Positions 1 through 6,939 of a DNA stretch of 10,358 nt are shown here, one piece after another. The position numbers were made by a program, and so were the translations under genes. Origin of the DNA: Clostridiales bacterium UBA8153 (GTDB lineage: Bacteria; Bacillota; Sulfobacillia; UBA8153); assembly GCA_003449495.1 (NCBI GenBank), contig DMHJ01000061.1, positions 1 through 10,358 on the forward strand. Direction: 5' to 3'. The notes below the pieces were generated by a model. That model made no database searches and was not told where the DNA came from. It saw nothing but the letters and a program-made list of their open reading frames with translations. Each line of letters opens with the position of its first letter. Position 1 is the first letter of the stretch.

Positions 1-3000
1 AGGTGGCGGTGCTGTGCCTATTTTCTGTGCCTGAAATTGTGGGTGGCCGGATTCCAGGCACACTTTTTCAGGGGCAAAAGCCCTGGTACCAGGCGGTACC
101 GTGCCTGGTGTGCCTATTGTGCCTGAAATTGTGGATAGGAGACTGCCCGCGTAAAGGTGTAAAACGTACATCCTTTTGCCTAGCGCCGGGATGGTCGTGT
201 AGGCAACATGTTTTCCGGGAGCGGCTGAAACTAACATTCGCTTTTCTGCCAGGCGTTTCCACAGTACCCGCTGCGTTACCGACAAGCTGGCGTTCTGGTC
301 CCGCGCGAACTTCTGCGCCGTCGCGTAGGCGGCTTCCGGGTCTAACAACAATTCGTCACCATCCAGCCAGCCCACCCGGTCGCCCAGCGGCTGCCACTCG
401 GTGCTCAGTCCCACGTCACGTTCCCGCCAACCCCATGCTGCCGCGCCGGCCGGCTCGCCTCCCGTCTTGGCGTCGGCAAGGTGCGCTTTCCCACTGGTGA
501 TGGCCGCCGCCAACAGCGCCAGGAAGCGGCCCGTGGGTTCTTCGCCGGCCAGGTGGCCGGACTGGGCTTCGCCCGCCGCCCGCAGCGCCTCCCAGCCCTC
601 GCACCACAATTTTGTTGCTTCCTCCTGCGTCACCGCGCCGGATTCGGTGGCAAACGCTAGCAACTCTTGCCAGCCTAGCCCTAGGCTCGCTACAATGTCC
701 GGGGTGCGGTCGTGGGAAAAGCTTGCCTTGCGCGCCTCGGCCCGCAGGTGTTCATGCCGCTCTCGCAGCTCCCGCTTCAGGTCGTCCATGCGTCCCGCCA
801 ACCACCGCACATACCCCGCCATGGCCGCTGCCAGCAGCCCGCTTCTGGCCATACCCTGCAATTCAGTCAACCGTGCCAGGTCCACGTCGTCAGGGCCCAC
901 CTCTAGGATTAGCCCGCGGGCGCGAAGACTTTGGCCGCGCGGAATGTCCTCCCCGCTACACGCCATTAAACCTCGCGGCGCATAGTCAGGGCGCAAGCTA
1001 CCATCGGCCCGCATGCGGCTGCGCCCGATCAGGTTACCCTGGGCGCGCAGTAGCCGGTCGGCCTCTCGGTGCAGGCGCTGCACGTCCGAGGGAGCGCCCT
1101 TGGGGGCGAAGTCATCCACTACCAGCACCGCGTCCTTAGCTAAAAAAGCCAGTTTCTCTAGCGCATTCGCCGTACTGTCCCAGCCACCCGGTAGCCGGCG
1201 GTCATGGAAGCCCGCTCCCCAGTGAGCTTGCATCAGGGCCAGCAGCGATGTCTTTTTCGCGCCCGTAGGACCGGCCAGAAACATGGACAAGTCCACCGGA
1301 AGCGCTTCCCCTAGTGGGGCCCGGTAAACCGCCGCCACCAGTGGGTAAGTAATCCCCGCTGGCGCCACCCGCAGCAGCGCCAGGGAGGCCCGCACCGCCG
1401 CCAGCAGGCCCGCGTCCTGCCGCGGTTCAGGTAACGCATACTCTTGCAGCTTCTCTCCCGGGTCCACGGCCACGCCCGCCACCGGTCCATTAGCGCCGAT
1501 CGCACCCCCGGCGTGCAGGTAAACCCACGCGCCGTCAAGCTTCCGCCAGCCTAGGTGCGCATAGACCGTTTCTTTGGCTACGTTTTGCGCCAAGCATTGG
1601 ATGGCGTGCCGCACGCGGTCTTTGCAGCCTTGGCCGGGTTCAACATTAGCGCCCAGCCCCCAGGCCGACGGCACCCAGGAGAGAGTGGAAAAGTCTTTGG
1701 CCGCCACCCTAGCCGTCGGCAACTCGTGCCCCCCGGCCAGGATGCCGGCTAGCTCAAACTCGATTTCCCGCTCCGCCCCGTTGTCGCGCGTCACTTCCCG
1801 CACCGGACGGGCCAGGAAGTTGGCTAGCGGGATTTCCTCCTCACCGCCTTTTTCGGAATATTTCACGTAGCACAAGCTGCCCCGGCCATTCACCCGATAG
1901 CGGGTCTGGCTCAGTGCTTCTAGCCAGGGAGCATAGACCGACCGGGATAACAGGCTCCGGTTCTCCGGCTCTTTTGCCCGGTTGCGCTCGTTACGCTCGT
2001 CTTCCCCAGCTCTGGCGGCTGCTTTCACCTCCTTTTCCAGGGTAGGCTTTTTGACGCCGATTGATTTGATGCGGCCATACAGCGCTTCCGTATATATGTC
2101 TTGCTTTACGGGGTCCAGGCGCGCTATCCCGATGATGGCTTGCTGCCGCGCCTCCGCGTCCCCCGGGTTGATGGCCAGTTGGTCCAGTTGCAGGTCAAGA
2201 AAGTTTTTCGCCTCCCTAGCCGCTTCCAGGCAGAACGTTTTGAATGCATCCGCGCCGCGCTCCCGCAACAGGTCGTTCAAGTCCTGGCCGTCAGGTAAGC
2301 CAGCTACCCGCGCCGCGGGCAAGAACTCCGCAGCCAGCTTCCAGGCTCCCGCCCGCCCGGCATCGTCGCCGTCAAAAAGCACCACCAGGTCCTTGAACTT
2401 GTCCAGCTCCAGCCGCTGGGTCGCGCTAGCCTGGGTGCCTAAGCACGTTGCCGCCGGCAATTCAGCCTGGAGTAGAGAAAAGTAGTCGAACACGCCTTCA
2501 GCCAGGAAAGCGGTGCGGTCGTACCGGGCGGCGTTGGTTACCAGGGGCTTCTCCCAGCCGGTGGGGTACAAATACTTGGGAACGCCGCCAGGCTTGTGGA
2601 AGGCCACCTGAACCACCCGGTCGTAGCGGAAAAACGGCACGGCGAGCCTCTCCCCGGGCATATACCAGTCCCGCCCGTCCTGGGTGGCGACCAGCAAACC
2701 CAGTCCCCTCGCAGCTTCCACGGCCTGCGGCGTCCCGTGGCCGCCATACCCGAAGGAGTGCTCGCGCACAAAGTCTTCGGTGAAGCCGCGGCCTCGCAGG
2801 TACTCCAGATCTACCGGCCGCAAACTCTTGGCCCAGACAGTTACCTGCTGCTGCAGTGCGGCCTGACGCCCGGCTTGTCTTTCGTACTCCTGCCGGGCCG
2901 CTTCGCTTGGTTCCGGCCAGGCTAGTCCCGCTCGGTCGGCCAAATATCGAGCCGCCATCAACAGGTCCCAGCTTTTAACCTGCATGACCAGGTCAATACT

Positions 3001-3192
3001 GCTCCAGCGCTTGCCGCACCCGTAGCAATAGAAGGCGTCGAGGTAGACCTTGCAGCTGGGGTTTCTGTCCCCGTGGGCCGGGTCCGGACAGCGGATCATC
3101 CCGACGCGAGTAGGGTTCAGGCCCAGCTCCTGAGCCAAGTCAAGGCAATTCGTGGTTTGCTTGATCTCGTCGAATATGGTAACATTAGGCAT
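1..3192 (-). CDS. Mobile-element primase-helicase (CHC2 zinc finger, TOPRIM, DUF927-like helicase), 3' end outside window
   Basis: One uninterrupted frame of 1064 codons from ATG at 3192 to the left edge with no stop, so the C-terminus is missing. Probable replication protein that primes and unwinds the DNA of a phage or integrative element. An N-terminal zinc finger of CHC2 type is visible (C35, H40, C56, C59; the C-x4-H spacing is wider than the usual C-x2-H). A TOPRIM domain follows, with E232-G233 and the acidic motif DGDDAGR (D274, D276, D277). Residues about 430-600 resemble DUF927 (GWRK near a WVYLHAGGA stretch). A Walker A loop GPTGAKKTS starts at residue 641 and Walker B is VLVVDDF (D693, D694). 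A winged-helix-like stretch and a Gly-Thr-Pro-rich linker come last. The gene starts 54 bases after the excisionase-like gene, likely in one operon. The ribosome binding site is modest (GGAAGGG, about 12 bases upstream). Domain calls are by eye; the general assignment is firm, the host element is inferred. Confidence 0.88.
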   Translation of the reverse strand, partial: MPNVTIFDEIKQTTNCLDLAQELGLNPTRVGMIRCPDPAHGDRNPSCKVYLDAFYCYGCGKRWSSIDLVMQVKSWDLLMAARYLADRAGLAWPEPSEAARQEYERQAGRQAALQQQVTVWAKSLRPVDLEYLRGRGFTEDFVREHSFGYGGHGTPQAVEAARGLGLLVATQDGRDWYMPGERLAVPFFRYDRVVQVAFHKPGGVPKYLYPTGWEKPLVTNAARYDRTAFLAEGVFDYFSLLQAELPAATCLGTQASATQRLELDKFKDLVVLFDGDDAGRAGAWKLAAEFLPAARVAGLPDGQDLNDLLRERGADAFKTFCLEAAREAKNFLDLQLDQLAINPGDAEARQQAIIGIARLDPVKQDIYTEALYGRIKSIGVKKPTLEKEVKAAARAGEDERNERNRAKEPENRSLLSRSVYAPWLEALSQTRYRVNGRGSLCYVKYSEKGGEEEIPLANFLARPVREVTRDNGAEREIEFELAGILAGGHELPTARVAAKDFSTLSWVPSAWGLGANVEPGQGCKDRVRHAIQCLAQNVAKETVYAHLGWRKLDGAWVYLHAGGAIGANGPVAGVAVDPGEKLQEYALPEPRQDAGLLAAVRASLALLRVAPAGITYPLVAAVYRAPLGEALPVDLSMFLAGPTGAKKTSLLALMQAHWGAGFHDRRLPGGWDSTANALEKLAFLAKDAVLVVDDFAPKGAPSDVQRLHREADRLLRAQGNLIGRSRMRADGSLRPDYAPRGLMACSGEDIPRGQSLRARGLILEVGPDDVDLARLTELQGMARSGLLAAAMAGYVRWLAGRMDDLKRELRERHEHLRAEARKASFSHDRTPDIVASLGLGWQELLAFATESGAVTQEEATKLWCEGWEALRAAGEAQSGHLAGEEPTGRFLALLAAAITSGKAHLADAKTGGEPAGAAAWGWRERDVGLSTEWQPLGDRVGWLDGDELLLDPEAAYATAQKFARDQNASLSVTQRVLWKRLAEKRMLVSAAPGKHVAYTTIPALGKRMYVLHLYAGSLLSTISGTIGTPGTVPPGTRAFAPEKVCLESGHPQFQAQKIGTAPPP
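13..134. repeat. Direct repeats inside the primase-helicase linker
   Basis: The 17-base sequence TGTGCCTGAAATTGTGG occurs at 26-42 and again at 118-134. Each copy is preceded by TGTGCCTATT (13-22 and 109-118). GTGCCT occurs five times between 14 and 125. Between the copies lies GGTACC-AGGC-GGTACC (85-100). On the minus strand the repeats encode the Gly-Thr-Pro-rich linker of the primase-helicase, in the same reading frame at 118-134 and in a different one at 26-42. This may be a simple linker expansion or a DNA-level repeat such as an iteron; the sequence alone does not decide. Confidence 0.6.
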
Positions 3193-3213
3193 AGAGTTTC
3201 AACCCTTCCCTGC

Positions 3214-3237
3214 ACCCCCGGTCTGCCCGCCGGGGGT
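3214..3237 (-). promoter_or_regulatory. Hairpin between the excisionase-like gene and the primase gene
   Basis: Perfect 8-bp inverted repeat ACCCCCGG / CCGGGGGT with an 8-base loop, 22 bases upstream of the primase ATG. On the minus-strand transcript no U-run follows it, so it is not a classical intrinsic terminator. It could moderate read-through, protect a processed mRNA end or influence translation of the primase gene. Function is inference. Confidence 0.45.
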
Positions 3238-3246
3238 TTCCCGTTC

Positions 3247-3465
3247 TCACGCCTGGCGCTTCCAGCCACCGGGCAGCGCTTGGCCGCCGGCCGCGAGGAA
3301 GGCCTCCAAGCTTTTCTGGTCAACGCGAATCTGGCGACCGATTTTTACATGAGGCAACAGTCCTTGGCGGCACGCCTCGTAGACGCGGGACTCCGAGAGG
3401 TCGAGAATGCGCGCTACCTCGGCTACAGTCCAAACCCGCTTAAGCCGCTCGCTCAACGTCTGCAT
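3247..3465 (-). CDS. Excisionase-family helix-turn-helix DNA-binding protein
   Basis: Encodes 72 residues and fits the small MerR-like 'excisionase family' of DNA-binding proteins. The core is VWTVAEVARILDLSESRVYE, then a CRQGLLPHVKIGRQIRV wing and a final helix KSLEAFL; this order (helix-turn-helix, G-x-L-P, IGRxxRV, LEAFL) is characteristic of the family. Such proteins act as recombination directionality factors or as small regulators of mobile elements. I chose ATG at 3465 because GGAGGTG (3474-3480) lies 8 bases upstream; a TTG at 3513 in the same frame would add 16 residues but has no comparable site. It lies between the unrecognised gene ending at 3535 and the primase starting at 3192, all minus strand. 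An inverted repeat masks its ribosome binding site. No integrase is visible, so a true Xis role is unproven. Confidence 0.85.
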   Translation of the reverse strand: MQTLSERLKRVWTVAEVARILDLSESRVYEACRQGLLPHVKIGRQIRVDQKSLEAFLAAGGQALPGGWKRQA

Positions 3466-3473
3466 AATAAGAA

Positions 3474-3500
3474 CACCTCCTGATGCAAGCATAGGAGGTG
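3474..3500 (-). promoter_or_regulatory. Inverted repeat that pairs with the Shine-Dalgarno sequence of the excisionase-like gene
   Basis: On the minus strand CACCTCC (3500-3494), 13 bases, then GGAGGTG (3480-3474). The second arm is exactly the ribosome binding site of the gene starting at 3465, and the first arm is a perfect anti-Shine-Dalgarno. The loop itself holds ATGC-TT-GCAT, so as DNA the site is an interrupted palindrome of 27 bases. It could be an RNA hairpin that blocks translation, an operator for a dimeric DNA-binding protein, or both. Seen directly; the regulatory role is inferred. Confidence 0.6.
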
Positions 3501-3512
3501 CCGCGCGCGGCA
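3499..3512. repeat. Perfect 14-bp palindrome
   Basis: TGCCGCGCGCGGCA is self-complementary and abuts the Shine-Dalgarno-pairing repeat. It may be a protein-binding site or the base of a larger folded leader. A CG-rich alternating run can also be palindromic by chance, so confidence in a function is low. Confidence 0.4.
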
Positions 3513-3518
3513 ACCAGG

Positions 3519-3540
3519 AATTAGCTTGTGTTTTCTAATT
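3519..3540. repeat. AATTAG / CTAATT inverted repeat overlapping the end of the upstream gene
   Basis: Six-base arms (3519-3524 and 3535-3540) separated by 10 bases, overlapping the TAG stop of the unrecognised gene (3535-3537). It is an AT-rich island in GC-rich DNA. It could be a weak terminator or binding site; too short to be sure. Confidence 0.3.
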
Positions 3541-4281
3541 CGGGGGTTTTCCCTTTGGCCTGCCACCCTTACGTGGCGGCCTAAGTTTCAGCCCCACCAG
3601 CTTGGCGGCCTGGCGTACCCCTTTGGCAATTGTATCCTCGCTCAGAACCCCCTCCCCGCTGTAATGGTCCGCTATTTTTCGCATACTCCAACCCTGCACT
3701 TGGTAGTGCACCAGCCAGTCAAAATGTACCAGCTTCCTTTTCTCCGGCGTTTTCTCCAAACCAGCGTCTTGTGCCAACCGGCCTATTCCTTCGACATATG
3801 CGCCTAGCTCCCGCTCAAACGCTGCCCTTGTTCGCTCCACAAAAACCTGCCGACGTTCTTTTATGGGGAGCCACGCCTCGCCCCCGAATGTGAATGGCGC
3901 CGTCCTAAGTTCCAGCCAGGCGCACGCCCTAGGGTAGCCTGGTCCCAACCACCACATCCACTGCAAAGGTTCCATCGTGTCTGGGTGTTTCCACCAAACC
4001 TCAAGGGTATCATTTGCCACCCCAAGAATCCAAGGAACGTTAATATTAAAGCGCTCTGCCCAAGCTTCCAATATAAGCTCATCAGGGTATCGGTCTTCGC
4101 TTCTCCAAAAGCTCAGCAGGTCCTCGTCCTCTAGGCTCTCTAAGCTTTCCCTTACTTCGTCCCGTAGGCTCTTCAGGACTTCCGGGCACAAACGTTCCAC
4201 GGCATGCAAAAAGGGCGCATAGGCCTCCCCAAGGGCTCCGCCTTCCTCCGGCTGGTAGTATTCTCCGCCAAGCCTCTTCAA
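3535..4281 (-). CDS. Unrecognised mobile-element protein with putative C-terminal helix-turn-helix and basic tail
   Basis: I do not recognise a named family. From the TTG at 4281 it has 248 residues; this start is preferred because AAGGGGG lies 8 bases upstream. A GTG at 4290 in frame gives 251 residues but sits on top of that site. The N-terminal half is acidic and helical, with runs such as SLRDEVRESLESLEDEDLL. The middle is rich in tryptophan and proline (QWMWWLGPGYPRACAWLEL). A later part, HYQVQGWSMRKIADHY followed by LSEDTIAKGV, has the spacing of a resolvase- or transposase-type helix-turn-helix. The last 15 residues, RPPRKGGRPKGKPPN, are strongly basic and AT-hook-like. It is the first gene of the visible element, 69 bases upstream of the excisionase-like gene. 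A DNA-binding role is plausible but inferred; no catalytic motif is apparent. Confidence 0.75.
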   Translation of the reverse strand: MKRLGGEYYQPEEGGALGEAYAPFLHAVERLCPEVLKSLRDEVRESLESLEDEDLLSFWRSEDRYPDELILEAWAERFNINVPWILGVANDTLEVWWKHPDTMEPLQWMWWLGPGYPRACAWLELRTAPFTFGGEAWLPIKERRQVFVERTRAAFERELGAYVEGIGRLAQDAGLEKTPEKRKLVHFDWLVHYQVQGWSMRKIADHYSGEGVLSEDTIAKGVRQAAKLVGLKLRPPRKGGRPKGKPPN

Positions 4282-4307
4282 TGCCGCCACCCCCTTGGTG
4301 TGCGCAC

Positions 4308-4353
4308 TGACTCCCGTTTCACCGAGTCAAACCGCCGTTCTTGTGTGCGGTTT
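4308..4353 (-). promoter_or_regulatory. Two adjacent inverted repeats upstream of the element's first gene
   Basis: TGACTC (4308-4313) and GAGTCA (4324-4329) form a 6-bp repeat with a 10-base spacer. Directly beside it AAACCGC (4329-4335) and GCGGTTT (4347-4353) form a 7-bp repeat with an 11-base spacer. GTGTGC also occurs three times nearby (4298, 4343, 4355). They lie 27 or more bases upstream of the first gene of the element, which suits an operator or folded leader. Binding partner unknown. Confidence 0.4.
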
Positions 4354-4404
4354 TGTGTGCCAACTCCGCCGCCACGCGTCCCTTCACGCGAACTCACCCT
4401 AACT

Positions 4405-4433
4405 AGCCTACCACCGAACCACCTGCTCCGCAA
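4405..4433 (-). promoter_or_regulatory. Possible weak promoter of the mobile-element operon
   Basis: On the minus strand TTGCGG (4433-4428) and TAGGCT (4410-4405) are separated by exactly 17 bases. The match to TTGACA/TATAAT is only partial (4 of 6 and 3 of 6). The position, about 110 bases upstream of the element's first gene and just beyond the end of ddl, is suitable. Treat as a candidate only. Confidence 0.25.
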
Positions 4434-4456
4434 GGTTTAGCGTCACTCGTCCACAC

Positions 4457-5620
4457 TCAGAAAAACCCATCCCCGGGGGGCAGCGGCTGATACTGGGTCA
4501 GGCGCCGGCCGGAGTCGGCGTGACGTTCTAGCGCCAGCCGGATCAACCGGTCCAAAAGCTCCGGATAGGGTAGTCCGCTGGCTTCCCACAGCTTGGGATA
4601 CATGCTGATGGAGGTGAAGCCCGGGATGGTGTTAATCTCGTTTAACCATACCCGGTGGTCCTTGCGACCCACGAAAAAGTCCACCCGGGCCATCCCGCAG
4701 GCCTCGATGGCCCAGAAGGCCTTGATCGCCAGCTGCCGCACCTCCCGGGTAACCGGGGCCGGTAGCCCGGCCGGAATGATAAGCTGGGAAGTGCCGTCCA
4801 GATACTTGGCGGCGTAGTCGTAGAACTCCCGGGAGGAGATGATCTCCCCCACTACCGAGGCTTCGGGGTAGTCGTTCCCCAGCACACTGCACTCCACTTC
4901 GCGGGCGTCGGGGGCCGCCAACTCCACCAGCACCTTGCGGTCGTAGCGGGCGGCATCCATAAGACCACGTTCCAAGGCCCGGCGGTGGGTGACCCGGGAG
5001 ACCCCCACACTGGAACCCAGGTTGGCCGGTTTGGTGAAGCAGGGATAGCCGATCTCTGATTCCACCCGGGCGATGACCGTTGGGGGCGACTGCTCCCACT
5101 GATACCGCATGACCTTGACAAACGGCAGCACGGGCAGGCCGGCCTGGACGAAGAGTCGCTTCATCACTTCCTTGTCCATCCCTACGGCAGAGGCCAACAC
5201 GCCCGGACCGACATAGGGAATGCCGGCCAGCTCCAGCAGGCCCTGGAGGGTGCCGTCCTCCCCAAAGGTCCCGTGCACCACCGGGAAGACTACGTCCAGG
5301 GAAATGGGCTCCAACCGGTCTAGCAGGTACGGTGGGTGCCCGGGAGCCGGCAGCACCAGCAGCTTCTGGCCTACGGCCTCGAGGCTACTACCGGAAGCCG
5401 GCAGGTGCGTCCTGACCCACTGCCCCTCCTGGCTGATGCCGATGGGTACCACTTCGTATCGCTCAGGATCCAGCGCCGCCATGATGGAAGCAGCCGACCG
5501 GAGCGACACGGCGTGCTCCCCGGAACGCCCGCCGAATATCACTCCTACCCTTAGTTTCTTCGTAAGTACCGCCCCCAATGCCCGGGCCAGAGCCAAGATA
5601 TGGACGGGCGCCCCGGTCAC
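4457..5620 (-). CDS. ddl: D-alanine--D-alanine ligase
   Basis: Cytoplasmic ATP-grasp enzyme joining two D-alanines with ATP for peptidoglycan precursor synthesis. The 387 residues show the family in order: VGVIFGGRSGEHAVSLRSA (residues 25-43, with E35), VVHGTFGEDGTLQG (114-127), ATP-binding KPANLGSSVGVSRV from K197, the loop YDYAAKY ending in Y273, and Mg-binding RVDFF (D314) with NEIN (E328, N330). The E/S/Y arrangement is that of true D-Ala-D-Ala ligases rather than VanA-type D-Ala-D-lactate enzymes. The GTG at 5620 follows the mtaB TGA directly, so translation is probably coupled. About 20 residues precede the usual family start (KKLRVGVIFGG), and an internal start such as the TTG at 5575 cannot be excluded. 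No clear terminator follows the stop at 4457. Function is confident; the exact start is not. Confidence 0.95.
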   Translation of the reverse strand: MTGAPVHILALARALGAVLTKKLRVGVIFGGRSGEHAVSLRSAASIMAALDPERYEVVPIGISQEGQWVRTHLPASGSSLEAVGQKLLVLPAPGHPPYLLDRLEPISLDVVFPVVHGTFGEDGTLQGLLELAGIPYVGPGVLASAVGMDKEVMKRLFVQAGLPVLPFVKVMRYQWEQSPPTVIARVESEIGYPCFTKPANLGSSVGVSRVTHRRALERGLMDAARYDRKVLVELAAPDAREVECSVLGNDYPEASVVGEIISSREFYDYAAKYLDGTSQLIIPAGLPAPVTREVRQLAIKAFWAIEACGMARVDFFVGRKDHRVWLNEINTIPGFTSISMYPKLWEASGLPYPELLDRLIRLALERHADSGRRLTQYQPLPPGDGFF

Positions 5621-6919
5621 TCATCCGTCCCGGCCGACCGGCTCTCCTTCTACCCCCGCCGGGTGGGCGCCGGTCACCCGGACCGTGACCAGCCGGTGAC
5701 ACCACCGGGACGAACCCGCGAAACGGGCGCGCACGTAATGGCCGGTCAGGCCCTGGAGCAGGCCGCGGTCCGGCTCCTCCTCCACCAGCACCTCCACGTG
5801 CCGGCCCACGAAACCGCGGTGGAATTCGTGGGCCAAGCGACGTCCCAGCCGGATCAGCGCCAGGCTGCGCCCGGCCTTCTCCGCAGCCGGTACTTGTTCG
5901 GGAAAGTCCCGGGCCGGGGTTCCCGGCCGGGGCGAGTACTTGAACACGTGCAGGCGGCTGAAGGCCAGCTTCTCCACGAGGGCAAGTGTCTCCTCGTACT
6001 CCCGGGCCCCCTCGCCGGGAAACCCCACGATCACGTCGGTGGTGACGGCCGCATCCGGCCAGATGCCACGCACTCCTTCTACCAGCTGGGCGAACCCGGC
6101 GGCCCGGTACCGGCGGCCCATGGACGCCAGTATCCGGTCTGAGCCACTCTGCAAAGGCAAATGCAAGTGCGGGCAGATCACCGGACTAGCTGCGAGGGCT
6201 TCGACCAGCCGGCCGGTGACATCCTCGGGCTCCAACGAACTAAGACGCAGACGAAAGCGGCCCAGTTCGCCAAGGCGGGCAATGATCCCGGCCAGATCGA
6301 TATCACCCAAGTCCCGCCCATAAGCGCCCAGCCTGATGCCTGTGAGCACGATCTCCTGGTAGCCGGCTTCCAGCAAGCGGCAGGCGTCGCGCAGCACGCT
6401 CTCGGCAGACCGGCTGCGCGCGGGCCCGCGGGCCGCCGGTACGATGCAATAGGTGCATGAGCCATCGCAGCCGTCCTGGATCTTCAGGAGCGCCCGGGAG
6501 CGCCCGGCAAAATGCGGTGCGGGCAGGTCGCCAAACTCCGGCCCGGTTGTGGGCATCCGGCTGGTCCCATCCGGGTGACCGGCGGCTTCCACCAAATCGA
6601 CGATGCGGTGCCGGTCGTGGACGCCGGCCACCACCTGCACCCCCGGCAGCTCCGCCGCCTGGGCGTCCACTTGGGGATAGCACCCGACCAAAGCCACCAC
6701 GGCCCGGGGATTCTGCCGGGCGGCCCGGCGCGCCGCCTGCCGGGATTTGGCCTCGCTTCTCCCCGTTACCGCGCAGCTATTGATGACGTAGACTTCCGCT
6801 ACTTCGTCAAATCCCACCACCTGGTACCCGCGCTCCAGGAAAAGCTGCTCCATGCCGGCGCTGTCATACTGGTTCACCTTGCACCCCAGGGTGTGAAAGG
6901 CAACTTTCGGCTCAGGCAT
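5621..6919 (-). CDS. mtaB: tRNA t6A37 methylthiotransferase MtaB
   Basis: Radical SAM enzyme that converts t6A at position 37 of ANN-decoding tRNAs to ms2t6A, aiding decoding accuracy. With ATG at 6919 it has 432 residues, normal for the family. The N-terminal methylthiotransferase domain starts FHTLGCKVNQYDS and carries the [4Fe-4S] cysteines C13, C49 (NSCAVT) and C80 (VGCYPQ). The radical SAM motif is DGCDGSCTYC (C151, C155, C158), followed by typical LTGIRLGAYG and HLPLQSGSD stretches. The end (about 370-432) fits a TRAM RNA-binding domain. The GCKVNQYDS and NSCAVT forms favour MtaB over MiaB or RimO. ATG 6919 is preferred to GTG 6925 because GGAGGG (6928-6933) is 8 bases from the ATG but only 2 from the GTG. 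Its stop TGA is followed at once by the ddl GTG. Confidence 0.96.
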   Translation of the reverse strand: MPEPKVAFHTLGCKVNQYDSAGMEQLFLERGYQVVGFDEVAEVYVINSCAVTGRSEAKSRQAARRAARQNPRAVVALVGCYPQVDAQAAELPGVQVVAGVHDRHRIVDLVEAAGHPDGTSRMPTTGPEFGDLPAPHFAGRSRALLKIQDGCDGSCTYCIVPAARGPARSRSAESVLRDACRLLEAGYQEIVLTGIRLGAYGRDLGDIDLAGIIARLGELGRFRLRLSSLEPEDVTGRLVEALAASPVICPHLHLPLQSGSDRILASMGRRYRAAGFAQLVEGVRGIWPDAAVTTDVIVGFPGEGAREYEETLALVEKLAFSRLHVFKYSPRPGTPARDFPEQVPAAEKAGRSLALIRLGRRLAHEFHRGFVGRHVEVLVEEEPDRGLLQGLTGHYVRARFAGSSRWCHRLVTVRVTGAHPAGVEGEPVGRDG

Positions 6920-6939
6920 GCCCACATCCCTCCGGTGCC

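Noticed and set aside
1..3190. Several plus-strand open frames of 60-195 codons (for example 401-985, 612-1139, 1982-2485)
   Set aside because: They lie antisense to the intact primase-helicase, have compositions typical of GC-rich shadow frames (Ser/Arg/Pro-rich) and show no recognisable domain.
3214..3237. Intrinsic terminator between the HTH gene and the primase
   Set aside because: The stem is strong but no U-run follows on the minus-strand transcript, and a terminator here would cut off the primase gene, which has no visible promoter of its own.
3466..3513. Longer N-terminus for the excisionase-like protein from TTG 3513
   Set aside because: It would translate through the masking repeat and lacks its own ribosome binding site, while ATG 3465 has GGAGGTG at ideal spacing and matches the usual family start.
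4632..5121. Alternative minus-strand frames of 89 and 155 codons inside ddl, and similar frames inside mtaB and prmA
   Set aside because: They overlap well-conserved genes and have no family resemblance.
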